From Marsupella aquatica (taxonomy: Eukaryota > Marchantiophyta): a stretch of 64,000 nucleotides of DNA. The stretch lies in NCBI GenBank assembly GCA_973895155.1, contig OZ316899.1, positions 10,168,001-10,232,000 of the forward strand. Direction: 5' to 3'. Positions 11,950 to 22,641 of this stretch are shown here, in pieces; within the stretch, counting starts at the first letter, position 1; each line of letters starts with the position of its first letter. Both the position numbers and the translations under genes were made by a program. The notes beneath the pieces are model-generated. The model ran no database searches. It saw only the letters and a program-made list of their open reading frames with translations, and was not told the DNA's origin.

Positions 11950-13982
11950 TCTACAAAATAACTAGAATGGGCTCTTGCGACTCCTCTTGGTTGGCTTCTT
12001 GGCTGGCTTCTTGCCCTTATCCTTCCGAGGATCCTGTTGGTGACGGGTGCGTGATGGCCGTCGGCGCTCCTGCTCCTGCTGCTCCTCTGGCTCCTCCTAC
12101 CCCTCCTGCTCCTCCTCAGGGTCCTCCTCCTCCCCCTGGTCATCAACGTGTGCTAATGACACACGACTACCACCACTACCACGGTGGAAAGAACCTACCT
12201 CACGACTACTCCCCCCCGAGCACCACTAGTACCAGGAGTAGCCCCCTCATTGTCATCACTACTGCTCACATCAGCACTCGACCCCTTAGGCTCATCCAAA
12301 TCCTGCATCCATTACATATCATTAGTTTCCGCAAGACATAAAGGGTCACTCACAATGTTTGCATGCTAATCATATGGTTCACACTTAGACACTTACAGTA
12401 GCCAACTCGGCATCTACCATCGCAAAGAGGTACTTTCGTCCATGCTCTATCGCCACCTCAATATGCTTTTTTGATATCTTCCTTTTGTACCTCCGATACT
12501 GCCATGCATAAACCAATTAAAATTGGTTAAATTTTCCCTTAAGCATACCCTATAGCCACAAGTGACGCCTAAATCCTCAACTACTAAACACGACCCCAAA
12601 AATAATAATAATTCAAATTTGCGAACCTATAAGCATGGCAACTTGCAAACCACATTTTTTGCAAAGGCGTTGCGATGGAGTTTGCGATGCGCATTTGTTC
12701 GCAAAGGCATCGGAAAATTGAAATGGAAAAAGTCCATGATAGACTTTGCGAGGGGTTTGCAAACAAATGCGCATCGCGACACCTTCACAAACTGTGTTCC
12801 CGAGAGTTTTTAAAAATTTGCCAAAAATTCTAAGTGTCAGAGTTGCCCTAAACTAGTAACCAAGCAAGCATGCACAACAGCAAGAACATTAAGGGATGTC
12901 ATTCACTTGCATTGCACAACTCTGAAAGGAATAGAGAGGTTAGGGAGGAGCAAGAGGCACTCACAAAGTGTGACTTGAGGCCGGGGAGCCCGCCTTGACC
13001 CAACTTGTGGACTGGATTGGGGGTGGATTTCACTCATTTGGCTGCATCTGTGAAACGCTTGGGTGGCTTTCCCTCCTGGTCTTCCACCTTCTGCATCTCA
13101 ACTACCTTCTGCTCAAGTGGCTTCAGGTCATGGTCAGGGGTGAGCTTCCCGGCCTCCTTTGCTTTCAAGGCTCGATCTAGATTGCCCTTCCACTCTTCCA
13201 ACTCGTGAGCTGCCTTAATTTGCACCTCAATCTTGTAAAACGAATTCCAGATGTCCTCGGTGAAGTGGAGGGGTCTGCGCAAGTTCCTGTATGATCTCAA
13301 GTCTTTCAGGTGGGCTCTAATCTTCATCCTGTCATGGTATCGCATTTGAGACATAGAATTTGAAATCTTATCTGCCAACCATTGCTCATCTATGTCAGGC
13401 CCATTGCAAAATGCATCCTTGATTTGGTTGATGACCCTCTTTCGCTCTGCCTTCTCAATCTTCCCCCACTGCATGCCTCGTGAGAAATTGCTTGTGATGA
13501 TCTACTTGATTGTGCTCTTAGCCCCTGCATACGCTAGCTCAGTTGGAGTCCCACTCGTCTCCAAGGCAATGAATGGAAGTTTTTTTCTTGCTTCCTCTTT
13601 CTGACGTTGCTCCTCCCTCTGTTTTCAAATTGAATCTCTCTCCTCTCTTCTCTTCTGCTTCTCTAGGGCTTGAGGAGAGGCAACTCCCGACTTAGTTCTT
13701 TCCTTCTTTTTTTTCTCTAGCCTTCTCTTCAGTTGCGGCCCTCTCCTCCCCCTCTCTAGTAGCTTGTCCTGCTACAATCCCAGTTTGCAAAACCTGTCCA
13801 AGAATGGCACTCAAAGAGGCAAGCCCTGCTGGAGAATTGAGATTCACTTCTCCCAATTGTGCAGCACTGAGATGTTGGGCCACTAAGTCTGCCCAGGCAT
13901 TCTTCTCTTTCTCTAGATTTCCCCCATTGCCACTACCACTACCACTACCACCTTGCCCTCCACTCCCCTCACCGGTAGCCAT
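11950..13982 (-). pseudogene. TNPA-like gene of C2
   Basis: Read on the minus strand from ATG 13982: a Gly/Ser-rich start, a segment with WADLVAQHLSAAQLGEV, then a charged Glu/Lys/Arg coiled region reached by a frame change near 13690 and broken by stops near 13630 and 13500. Next comes the best-preserved block, 13474-13034, with MRYHDRMKIRAHLKDL, RRPLHFTEDIWNSFYKIE and a charged helix. Its pattern matches the equivalent block of C3 (about 25445-25785), supporting a transposase_24/TNPA-type subterminal-repeat-binding protein. A C-terminal exon in about 12290-11950 is acidic and then Lys/Arg-rich (KKPAKKPTKRSRK), with two frame changes. Exon borders are approximate. Confidence 0.55.
12600..12810. 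repeat. Internal TTGCGA cluster, downstream of C2 TNPA core
   Basis: Repeated TTGCGA/TGCGATG/TTCGCAAA strings, identical in kind to the element's subterminal repeats but about 1.4 kb from the end. It lies between the TNPA core exons and the C-terminal exon, possibly in an intron. Confidence 0.5.
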
Positions 13983-14089
13983 AGCTCCCCTCTCTCACAG
14001 TCTCCCTCGTACTGTCGCGTGCGCCCCGGCCCTTCTTGTCTTGCTCAAAAACTGAAATGAGCCCGAATGCGAGCTCCCGCCGATGTTTA

Positions 14090-14345
14090 CGCCGTTTAAA
14101 AATGGGTTTGCGATGACATACGCATGGGAAACTGCGAAGCCCGCGCCCTCGCAAATAGTCTCGCAACTTGCGAGGCACTTCCGAATCTATTCCCTTCGCA
14201 AGGCCATCGCAACCCGCAGAAGACCCAAAATATCGTTCTCGGCCTCTGTTTTTGCGAAGTAAGTGCGAAGGCCGTAGGTTCGCAAAAAGATTCTCTAACT
14301 TGTGAAATAATTTGCGAGGCAGGCCTTATTGGTTTAGGGTTGGAA
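14090..14345. repeat. Internal TTGCGA cluster, upstream of C2 TNPA
   Basis: A third cluster of TTGCGA-type motifs directly upstream of the minus-strand TNPA start (13982), in the divergent promoter region. In En/Spm, TNPA is known to bind its own promoter-proximal repeats; an autoregulatory role here is inference. Confidence 0.5.
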
Positions 14346-14399
14346 AACACTTTGGGGTGTCAAACGGCTATTAAGGTTTGTCAAATGACATTTAAGGTA

Positions 14400-15130
14400 T
14401 GTTAAGTGCCCATAAGTTAACATGGAAGGGGTGTCAATGGATGTTTGGGTTGTAAGGATAACTAGAATATAAGTTAACAAAGGTTTGGGTTTAATTAAAG
14501 GTTAGGTTTATATTTGGTGTTAATCTAGGAGTATTTGGTTTAATTAAGGGGGTTAAAACTTGGGTTAGGTTGGAATAAAAGGGTTGGGTTTAAATTAATG
14601 GGTTTGACTTAGGGTTCAAGGTAGAGGTTTGCATTAGGTTGTGAGTAATTACAGGGGTTGGGTTTGGTTTTAGTTGAGGGGTTGAATTGTGGTTGTTTTT
14701 TAAAGGGATTGGGTTTGGTTTTTAGTTGGGGGGTTTAATTGTGGTTTTTTTTAAGGGGTTGGGTTTCTAATGTAAGTGTTTGGGTTGGGGTGTAACATGA
14801 TATAGGGTTGGATTTGGTTCTAATTGAGGGGGTACAATTTTTGCTTAAGTTTTTAAAAAGGGCCTCAATTTAGGGGTTAGGGTGAAGTTTAGAATAACTA
14901 TAGGGGTGGGGGTTGGCCTATATAGGTAAAGTAAGGTGTAGATAGGGTAAGGGTTTTATATGTAATTGGGGGATTTGGGTTGGGTTTAGGGTAAAGGTTT
15001 GAATTTTTAATGAGGGATTTGGGTATTGGTTAGGATAAGGGTAAGGGATTTGGGTTAGGTTTTAATGAAGGTTTCATTTCATGGTTTGGGTTTAGGGTAG
15101 GGTTTGGGTTACTTATATTTCTTTCTCTAT
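14400..15130. repeat. G/T-rich, C-poor strand-asymmetric tract
   Basis: About 700 bases whose plus strand is almost free of C, made of degenerate GGGTTT/GGTTTAGGG/TTGGGTTT units. It lies between the divergent TNPA and SET-tnp2 genes of C2 and holds no coding frame. It may be promoter or leader sequence of the SET-tnp2 transcript. Confidence 0.6.
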
Positions 15131-15545
15131 CTCATTAACATGGAGTGGAAAACTCTTTGGCGTTGTAGGGCACTTCCCCATGTTTTTTAAAGTTTTGGCT
15201 AATGCATGATAATGCCTTGCGAGAGCCCGGGCATCTGAAAGGTATAACGTTTTCTCATGCATTTCTAGTCATTGTTGTAAATATGGAGGGTTACAATCTA
15301 TCATCCTTTTTTTCTGGTTCACCATAAGGCATGGCTTAATTCATTGTATATTGGCAGATTTTCCCCTCCTTCTTCCAGATTTGGTTCATGAAATTTGAGC
15401 CACAAGATCCGTCAAGGCATTGCTAAGCCCGGGTCTCATAAAGGTATTTTTCTGTCAATTCTTTTTAATATGTTTAGGTAGGGATTATCAATGATGGTTT
15501 TGGTGAAGTTTTTACTAATCGCCTTCCAATTGCTATACTTGTCAG

Positions 15546-16704
15546 ATGTCTTCATCCTCTACAACTTCCACCACATCAGATTCCTCTTCCGATGAAGAAA
15601 GTCGTCCTCCTCCTCAGCCTGAACCAACCATACGTCGACCTAGTGGTCCACCACGCCAACTTTGTGGTTGTAAAAAATGTGTGGGGATGTTTGTCCAAAA
15701 GTCATATGTATGTGCGGAGCACATTGCTCGATATGGCCAACATCGAGGTCTTACACCGGGAGCTTCTTCATCCCGTATGGTGAGTTGTAAACTTACTGTG
15801 ATTTCCATTTTATTTTGTAAATCTTGCTAGGTAGCATAAAATAAATTTTGGGAGGTTCATCACACTCACTTGGTTCCATTTCTTCCTATAGGTATCCAGT
15901 AGGCCTACACCCACTACACCAACACCCTATGTTCCCTCACAAGGAGTTCTAGATGCTATAGGCTCGGCACTTTCACAAGCTTTTCGTTTAGTGGTAGCAG
16001 GGCAAGGTAGTGTTGGGACAATTCAGGGTGACGGTATTGTTACAAGAGGGAAAAAAAAGTCAAAAAGACAGCCTAGAGGGGAAGTGGATCAGTACACTTG
16101 TAGGGTTGACGGTAGATGGGGCCCTTGTACCTTCACAGGGAAGTGTGTTCCTATCATAAAGGATTGGAATCCGGAGTGCCTTGGTTTGCCATGTGATATA
16201 ACCTATGGTGAGGAGATAGAAGTTTGGGGAAGACGTTGGGTTGTCAAGAGTTCGACCCTAGGGGAGAGGCATGGGTATGGGATTTTCTCTTGTCAGGACA
16301 TTATTGTGGATGATATGGGTGGAAAAGGGCGCTCTTCGGATGGACCAACGTTGTTCCCGTATGGTGGACCCATTTACAAGAGGAGACATTGGAACATGAT
16401 CCTTGTTCAACACCCTGAGTGGAAGACTTATGCATTGGACATGGATACTTTTGATGGTTGCACCAGAAAGTATTGTGACCAACATATAATTGATGGTGAT
16501 CCCATCCGTAGTGGGAATATTGTCGGTTTCATCAACAGTACTGTGGGGACCCGGCCTAAGCGTAGGAAAAACTGTGAATGGGTTTTGTTGATGGTCCCCC
16601 TCCAGCCCCTTATGGGCAGAGATATCATCATGACCATTGTCTAGTTGTAGCTAATAGGACCATTCTGGCTGGAGAGAAGTTGTTTACACATTATGAATGG
16701 GATT
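15546..16704 (+). pseudogene. SET-domain protein carried by CACTA C2
   Basis: Exon 1 (ATG 15546 to GTGAGT donor at 15780) is Ser/acidic and carries RQLCGCKKCVG plus a His motif, the transposase-associated CxC..C element. Exon 2 (from 15892, after CTATAG) encodes a SET-like fold. It shows IEVWGRRWVVKSSTLG, a GxG turn (ERHGYGIFS), GNIVGFINST in place of the NHSC motif, a following NCEW, and after a 1-base frame slip near 16585 the C-terminal RTILAGEKLFTHYEWD. SET domains are S-adenosylmethionine-dependent lysine methyltransferases. The classic NHS(C) is altered to NST here, so activity is uncertain. A matching gene exists in C3, so the domain is a family trait of these elements rather than a chance capture. 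Confidence 0.7.
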
Positions 16705-16856
16705 AGGATTACTTTAGGGACATGTATTATACGTTCATCGTATGTGAATGTATGTTTTGTAATGACATGTTCTTTTTATATTATTAATAATATGTTTCGA
16801 GCACTATTATATTTGGAGTTAATTTCATTGTGAATGCTTTATTGTATTGTCTATAG

Positions 16857-19486
16857 AATGTGCGGCCTAGTCAAGATATGTTGCCAAGGAGGTTGAGAGC
16901 TACATATCAAGAAATGGGCTTGCCACAAGACGGGGAAACATCATCAGCAGATTCCTCATCAAGTGACAATGATAATGACAGTCCAGATGAAGGGGCACCT
17001 CGGACAGATTATGAGGTCATGCAAGACCAAGAGTCAGCCATGGATGACTTCATGACAGATTGGTTTGGTGTAGACATTGGTGGTGAAGGAGGTGTCCCAC
17101 CCAATGAAGGAGATCCTCCACCAAATGTTGCACATGATCCAAGGCCTCAATGTACACCTGAAGGACAAAAACAATGGGAAGAAGCTGAGGCACATGCTAG
17201 AACACCTATTTATGGGGGTGCTCGTTTGAATAGACTATCTGCCATCTTGGCATTGATGAATCTTCAGGCAAAACACAAGGCAAGCAATGCGCTACTATCG
17301 GATTTGTTTGCAATTTGCCATGATCTCTTGTTACCCAGTGAAAATGTGTTGCCAGGAACTTGGAAGGAGGCAAAGAGGGTTCTATCATCCATTGGCATGG
17401 AATACCATATCATTCATGCTTGTGTGAATGACTGCATTCTCTATCATGAGACCAATGCTAGCGCAACTGAGTGTCCAATTTTTCAAGAGCCTCGATATGA
17501 AACCAACATGTTGACCTCAAAGGTGCCTAGAAAAGTTGTTCATTGGTTTCCTATTATTCCTCGATTGTTGCACATGTACCAATGTTCTGACTTGGCAGAA
17601 TTGAAGGTATGGCATAAGACACATCGATCAGAGGCCGGTGTCATGCGGTTGCCAGTTGATTCCCCTGCTCACAAGCATGTGGAGTCACAATGGCCAGAGT
17701 TTGCACATGACCCTCGTCATGTGAGGTTGGGGTTGGCATCAGATGGGGTGAGCCCACACTCCCTTGGAGGGAAAGGGCGCCCTACTTCGGTTTGGCCGGT
17801 GGTTGTTATGAATTACAACCTTCCCCCATGGTTGTCCATGAAAAAGGGATTCTTATTGCTATCATTGATTATCCCAGGTCCATCTAAGGTAAAAAACATG
17901 GACACCTACTTGGCGCTCTTGGTTGGGGAACTCCATAAATTATGGGGGGGTGTATGGGCATATGATGGTCGGACAACTACAAGAGGGTTACTACTTGTCT
18001 TCCAATTGAAGGGAATCATTTTGTGGACCATGCATGACTATCCAGGTGAATGGTATGGATTTGTATTTTTTTCATGTATTGGAGATCAAGTTTGTTTGGA
18101 AGGAAGTCCCTCTTTAATTCTATGTACATGAACTTTTCAATTCCTTTGACTCTAATTGAGAATGTTATTTTGTGAGCAGGGTTTGGGTTTGTTTCTGGGT
18201 TCCAAACTCAAGGGTACAAGACATGCTCCACTTGTGGTCCAAGCCTTCACGATATGGCCAAGTACTCAAAATGGCTGCACAAGATAATCTACCTTGGTCA
18301 TACCAAGTTTCTTCCACTTGGGCATCACATGAGGTCTGACCCCCTTTTGTTTTCAGACTTTGACATGATCAATGGTGATGAGCGTGAGATACCTGACCGC
18401 ACAACATTTTTGTATTGGAAATCCATAGCTGATAGGGTGGCAGACCCTGAAGATGCCATGGGATTTGATGGTAGTGGATTGACAAGGTGGAGTATACTGG
18501 CCACTTTGCCCTATTGGCCTGAGTTGAAGATTCATCACTTGTTAGACCCCATGCATATAGAGGAAAATGTTGGGAAGGCTTTGATCAAGCACTTTTATGG
18601 GGAAAAGAACATTAATTTTAGGGAGGCATGCCAGGATCTAGAACGACATCTAGATGTATGGATAACAGTTGATGAATCCACAGGGATGGAACATTGTCCT
18701 TCAGCTCCATGGGTTTTGAGTGTTGGTGAAAGAAGAGAGTTTCGACAACGCATAGGGCAGATGCGGTTTCCTACAGGCTATGGTGCCAATCTACGTAAGG
18801 CTTTTGGGATGGAGGACAGTCATAAATGGCCAATATATCTCAAGACACATGACTATCATCGTTTACTACAACATATACTTCCTATGGCAATCATAGGTTT
18901 GGGGAGTGAAGAAGTGCAAGACGCCCTTTGGTCACTGGGCACTTTGTTGAGATGGATATGCTCAAAGGAAATATATGAAGAAGAGATACCATGGATGGAG
19001 GTATTGGCAGCAGAGGTGGTATGCAAGTTGGAGAAGGCCATCCCTCCTTCCTTCTTTGATTGTCAGGTGCATCTTCTCGTTCATCTTGTGAGGGAGGTTG
19101 CCATTGCCGGTCCGGTGCATTGTAGGTGGATGTATTGGCTGGAAAGGTATATGGCCGTGTTAAAGGCTTATGTACGGAACCGTGCACGAGTGGAGGGGAG
19201 CATGGCAACTGGATACTTGGCAGCTGAGAGTATGTTTTATTGTAGTAACATCTTAGCTACCATTGATCCTAGTTGTCCACGCACTTGGATGGAAGAGAGG
19301 GAAGTGGAGGAGGACCGTTTAACAGGTGCAAAAAAAACACGCTTACTAACCGCAGTGGAGTTGACACAGGTTAGTACTTTCATGTTGAGTAACAGCAATG
19401 TGATGGAAGATTGGAGAGAGTTTATGAGGACGCAAAGAGGGAGAGTCGTCGCCCAAGGATCTTTCCAAAGTTCCTTGAGTATATGA
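16857..19486 (+). CDS. CACTA transposase TNPD/tnp2 with DUF4218 (C2)
   Basis: The exon starts after a CTATAG acceptor (16851-16856); the first in-frame ATG is 16878. An acidic linker is followed by the tnp2 core: HACVNDCILYHE, VVHWFPIIPRLLHMY, RLGLASDGVSP, MNYNLPPWLSMKKGF and NMDTYLALLVGEL. An intron (GTGAAT 18046 to AG 18179) follows, then TCSTCGPSLHDM, YLGHTKFLPLGH, LLDPMHIEENVGKALIKHF, and DUF4218 (SFFDCQVHLLVHLVREV, RWMYWLERYMAVLKA, VEGSMATGYLAAES). The core is open throughout, far better kept than C1. The second CxxC of the CP..C knuckle reads CPIF, a possible lost zinc ligand. It ends at 19486, but the proper continuation is the next frame (19411-20124). Confidence 0.9.
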
Positions 19487-20124
19487 AGGAGAAAGTACTT
19501 CAGTTGGATGCTATGGTGGCCCAAGGTGAGAATGTATCACATTTTCCAGATATGACTCCTGAGGTTCGAACAATTGTTTGTGGTCCTTTAAGACTTGTTC
19601 AGACCAGAACAACAATGTGGACACAAGGGAGGCATTTCAGCATTTCTGACCTTGATGAGAAGAGGGGAAGAACTTTTGATTGTGGAGTTCAAGGGCAGTT
19701 CATGCAAGATTCACAAAGTAGCCATCATGACACTAATGTGATCAGAGATGTGGTGCCTCACTATGGGAAGATTGAGGAGATCTTGATCATATCCTATGAT
19801 GCCGATTCCAAATTTGAAGAGTATGTCTTCAAGTGTAAGTGGTTCAAAATTCACCTGGTTGGTGATAATCGCACGGTACTTCTTGATGAGTGTGGGTTTA
19901 CTCGACTGAAGACATCAGCAACTAGCTTTCAACCATCTCATTGGCAAACATCTGAACCATTTACATTCCCAAGTCACCTTGAGCAGTGTTTCTATATTCC
20001 GTACCCACCAGACCCAGAGTGGTCAGTTGTTATACCGTATGTGCCACGGTCCCGTTCCATTATCTCGGAAAAACCTGACGTTATTATTGTGTCAAATGGA
20101 GGAGAGGATGAGGACCAGGTTTGA
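19430..20124 (+). CDS. DUF4216 C-terminal part of the C2 transposase
   Basis: A one-base frame change near 19430 connects the end of DUF4218 to this frame. It carries PHYGKIEEILIISYDADS and YVFKCKWFKIHLVGDN, the DUF4216 signature, then LLDECGFTRL and YIPYPPDPEWSVVIPYVPR, and an acidic end GGEDEDQV with a stop at 20122-20124. It completes the usual TNPD domain order tnp2-DUF4218-DUF4216. Confidence 0.75.
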
Positions 20125-20460
20125 TGCACTAGCAGTAAAACTTGTTGTGGGCCCAGAATTTGACCCTAAACTAACTATCATGGTTTTATTTATATTAACA
20201 TATTAATTTTCTTATTTTGTTTTACAAACACTTAATTGGACTTTGAAATTTCATCTCACTGTTATATATGCAACCCTAGCCGTTTCCAAAAGCTATCCTC
20301 ATGCATGCCACCTTTTTGAAAACCCTAGCTGTAACCTAAACACATGCATTCTCCATCTTGTAAAGAAACTCTCTCAAACATTTCCATTCTACAAACTTTT
20401 CAAACAACTCTCTTTGCAAAACATTTTCAAGCTTGTCAAGAAGCAACTTCTGAACACTTT

Positions 20461-20879
20461 GTGAATAACACACCATCGGTAATTGTGATGCCAATGGGTT
20501 CTCAACTTTGCGAATCAACTGGCTTCGGTAACTTGCGACTATTTATACTTCACAATATTGTGCGAAGCTAATAGGTTCACAAGATATATTTGAGTACATT
20601 ATTATCGCTAAATTATGAAACAAAAGAGATCCAAATGCAGTCACAATGGTCGCGGATCCACAAATACTTTGCGAGACGAATAGTATCTGAAAGAGTTGCA
20701 AATTCAATCCGATCTCAAACAAATTGCAAGGTAATTAGCTTCGCAACACTATGTTGCGAACCTTTGAGCATGGTTTATTGTGATGCGTGTTTGATCACAA
20801 ATATCTGAAGTCGATGACATCGCAAGACCATCCCGACGTAAAAAAAAAGCTTTGCAAAAGGGGCCAATATGTAGTAGTG
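20461..20879. repeat. C2 right subterminal repeats and TIR
   Basis: Repeated TTGCGA, TTCGCAA and TCGCAA strings leading to the right TIR, about 20849-20879, which ends GTAGTAGTG. Confidence 0.7.
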
Positions 20880-20882
20880 GAT
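20880..20882. repeat. Target-site duplication of C2, right copy (GAT)
   Basis: Same three bases as at 11191-11193, directly after the right terminus. Confidence 0.85.
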
Positions 20883-20930
20883 AAGGCAAAAATGCTGATA
20901 GGCTGTTGACTTGCTATTTTGTTATGGCAG

Positions 20931-21351
20931 AGGTTACCAATGTATTGAATACCCCCAGTTTGGATCCATATGAAGAGTTCATAGAAGTTGCCAAAGCCGG
21001 TGAGAATGGATGCAAAACGGAGGGCCAAGTGGAGACCCAAATTCCATAGGGCCAGGTGGAGACCCAAATTCCATCACAGGCAGGTGACATACAGGGTATG
21101 ACCACAGACGGTGGAGTAGAATAGAGCTTTCAGCTGCTGGGAGACCTATTTGGAAGGTGAAGAGTCAGGCCAGGGCAAGTGGTAGAGTGGCAGCGGCAAA
21201 GAAGCGTAAAGTTGATGCAGAATTGAAAACTTTGGCACATCCTGAGTATGTATTGTTCTCACCACAGCAAAATGAGTTGTGTGTAGGGTATGGAAAATTC
21301 CTGAGCAGATTACATTCCATTGCAAAGAAGTACCAACAGGGTATTATGTAG
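20931..21351 (+). pseudogene. TNPA-like gene of C1, 3' exon region
   Basis: After the acceptor at 20930 the frame continues phase-correct from 11115 (VTNVLNTPSLDPYEEF). It meets a TAG inside a 27-bp tandem duplication (21021-21074) that encodes GQVETQIP twice. The next frame (21157-21351) gives a basic, helical end (AAAKKRKVDAELKTLAHPEYVLF, YGKFLSRLHSIAKKY). A following short frame reaches 21503. The nonsense codon lies within the duplicated unit. Confidence 0.5.
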
Positions 21352-21503
21352 TGTTGTTGACAAAGCTTGTGAAGCCAAAGACTGCTTCACCAGTTCCTAA
21401 TTTGAATGATGACCCACCCCAGACAATTATTGCAGATGCTCTGAACTCTTTGGTGTTGTGGCCAACAGATTACATAGGGACACCTGAAATGTGTGGTTTG
21501 TAG

Positions 21504-22407
21504 TTTTAGCCTAAACTTACAAACAACTGCATGATTGGTGCCAAATGGTACCGAGATATTTCATAATGCAGAGTTGAATTGAGATTCACTGGATCATCCA
21601 CTGATCATGTTGTGACAACTTTGTTTGTATGAAATTATGCATTTGTGTTCAATAGTTAATATGAGTTCTAAGATTCGAATAGAACTATGTTGTCTCTCAT
21701 GTTTTCATGTAAGACTTGTGTACTTGTATGCTTGAGTGCTTGAATGTATGCTTGTATGCTTGAGTTGACTATTAGTCATGGTTCTAGTGCTATGTGCAGG
21801 CTGCAATTGCCTCAGGTTGAGTCAAAATTTTGACCAAAAGGGTCAAAGAATGCAATCGTGAACTAGACTAATGAGTCATTTTGGGTCATTAAGATATGAC
21901 CGTCATATATTACATCGTGGTCCCCAATAAGACCAACCAGTCTAGCCCAATCTTAAGATTTTTAAGAATGATTAGTCATCTGTAGTCATCATCGGTCACT
22001 AATGTGCCCATATACTCTAAACTTTTAAGACCAACTAGTCATAATCAGTCGCCTGTGTTCCGATATTCAACCATAGCACCAGTCATATATGTGAAAGGCT
22101 ACTCTTCCTCACTGACTGTTTGTGACTAATTCATACCTTGTTTTGAGTCATACAAATGACTACTTTGCAGTCATTTGTAAGACTACACCTTCTCCAAATC
22201 CCAAAATGCCCAAGTACGGATTTGGTCATTATTAGTCACAAAATGTGTCTTAAACCCTAGTCACATAGCTGACCACTCGATTTCAGTCACTTTAAATAAG
22301 ACGCTATGTCAAAATTACGACTGGCTTGATACCCCCCAAACTTTAGTCACAAGGAGTCATGGGCAGTCGTAAAACTTAGTCATAAAACACCCCGGTTTCT
22401 ACTAGTG
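21504..22407. repeat. C1 right subterminal region and terminus
   Basis: Non-coding. It is rich in AGTCA/GTCAC/GACTA motifs from about 21770 and ends in the TIR GGTTTCTACTAGTG. Its motif dictionary differs completely from that of C2 (TTGCGA) and C3 (ACGTC). Confidence 0.65.
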
Positions 22408-22641
22408 TTGTCATTGAAATGTAATGTGGCTTGAGCGTGGAAGGCACGGGCTGATGTAGTCATCATGGATGGGTGCAATGTAGGAGTAATATTGGCACCA
22501 TCCTACATATATAAGTAAGCAATTTCCAATGCAAAATCATAATTAGACAAAGAGTTCCATGAAGGGTGCAATGAAGCTCAAATAATGATATGTGCAAGGA
22601 ATGTCATGTATTGAATAGGTGATGTACATATAAAGTTGTGA

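Larger units (their letters stand above)
11194..20879 (+). mobile_element. Complete CACTA element C2 (9686 bp)
   Basis: The left end is CACTACAACACTATCGGCC. The right end in reverse complement is CACTACTACATATTGGCC. The two TIRs align over about 30 bases into TTTTGCRAAG, and GAT is duplicated on both sides. TTGCGA/TCGCAA motifs are dense at both ends (about 11210-11720 and 20461-20860). Inside are a minus-strand TNPA-like gene (about 11960-13982) and, divergently, a plus-strand SET-domain unit (15546-16704) followed by tnp2/DUF4218/DUF4216 (16857-20124). All genes have a few stops or frameshifts, so it is complete in structure but probably not autonomous now. Confidence 0.9.
11116..20930 (+). 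other. C1 TNPA intron swollen by C2 insertion
   Basis: The donor AAG|GTAAGG (11115/11116) and the acceptor TTATGGCAG (ending 20930) flank the complete C2 element. Without C2 and one GAT copy the intron would be about 126 bases, a normal plant length. The insertion therefore need not have destroyed C1 TNPA expression at once. Confidence 0.6.
1..22407 (+). mobile_element. CACTA element C1, left end outside window, interrupted by C2
   Basis: The right terminus is seen at 22388-22407: read in reverse complement it starts CACTAGTAGAAACCGGGG, a typical CACTA/En-Spm terminus. About 600 bp before it are packed with AGTCA/GTCAC/GACTA motifs, as expected for subterminal transposase-binding repeats. 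Plus-strand genes inside are tnp2-DUF4218-DUF4216 (4521-8404) and a TNPA-like gene (8610-11115 plus 20931-21351). I found no matching left TIR anywhere in 1-4520, so the left end is probably left of base 1. The PHD, BRCT and F-box fragments at 1303-4132 would then be internal cargo, but another insertion cannot be excluded. The candidate 3-bp target copy after the right end is TTG (22408-22410). C2 (11194-20879) is nested inside. Confidence 0.7.

Noticed and set aside
11943-12341. Plus-strand Pro/Ala-rich ORF
   Set aside because: It opposes the C-terminal exon of the minus-strand C2 TNPA-like gene, whose Lys-rich end is the better reading.
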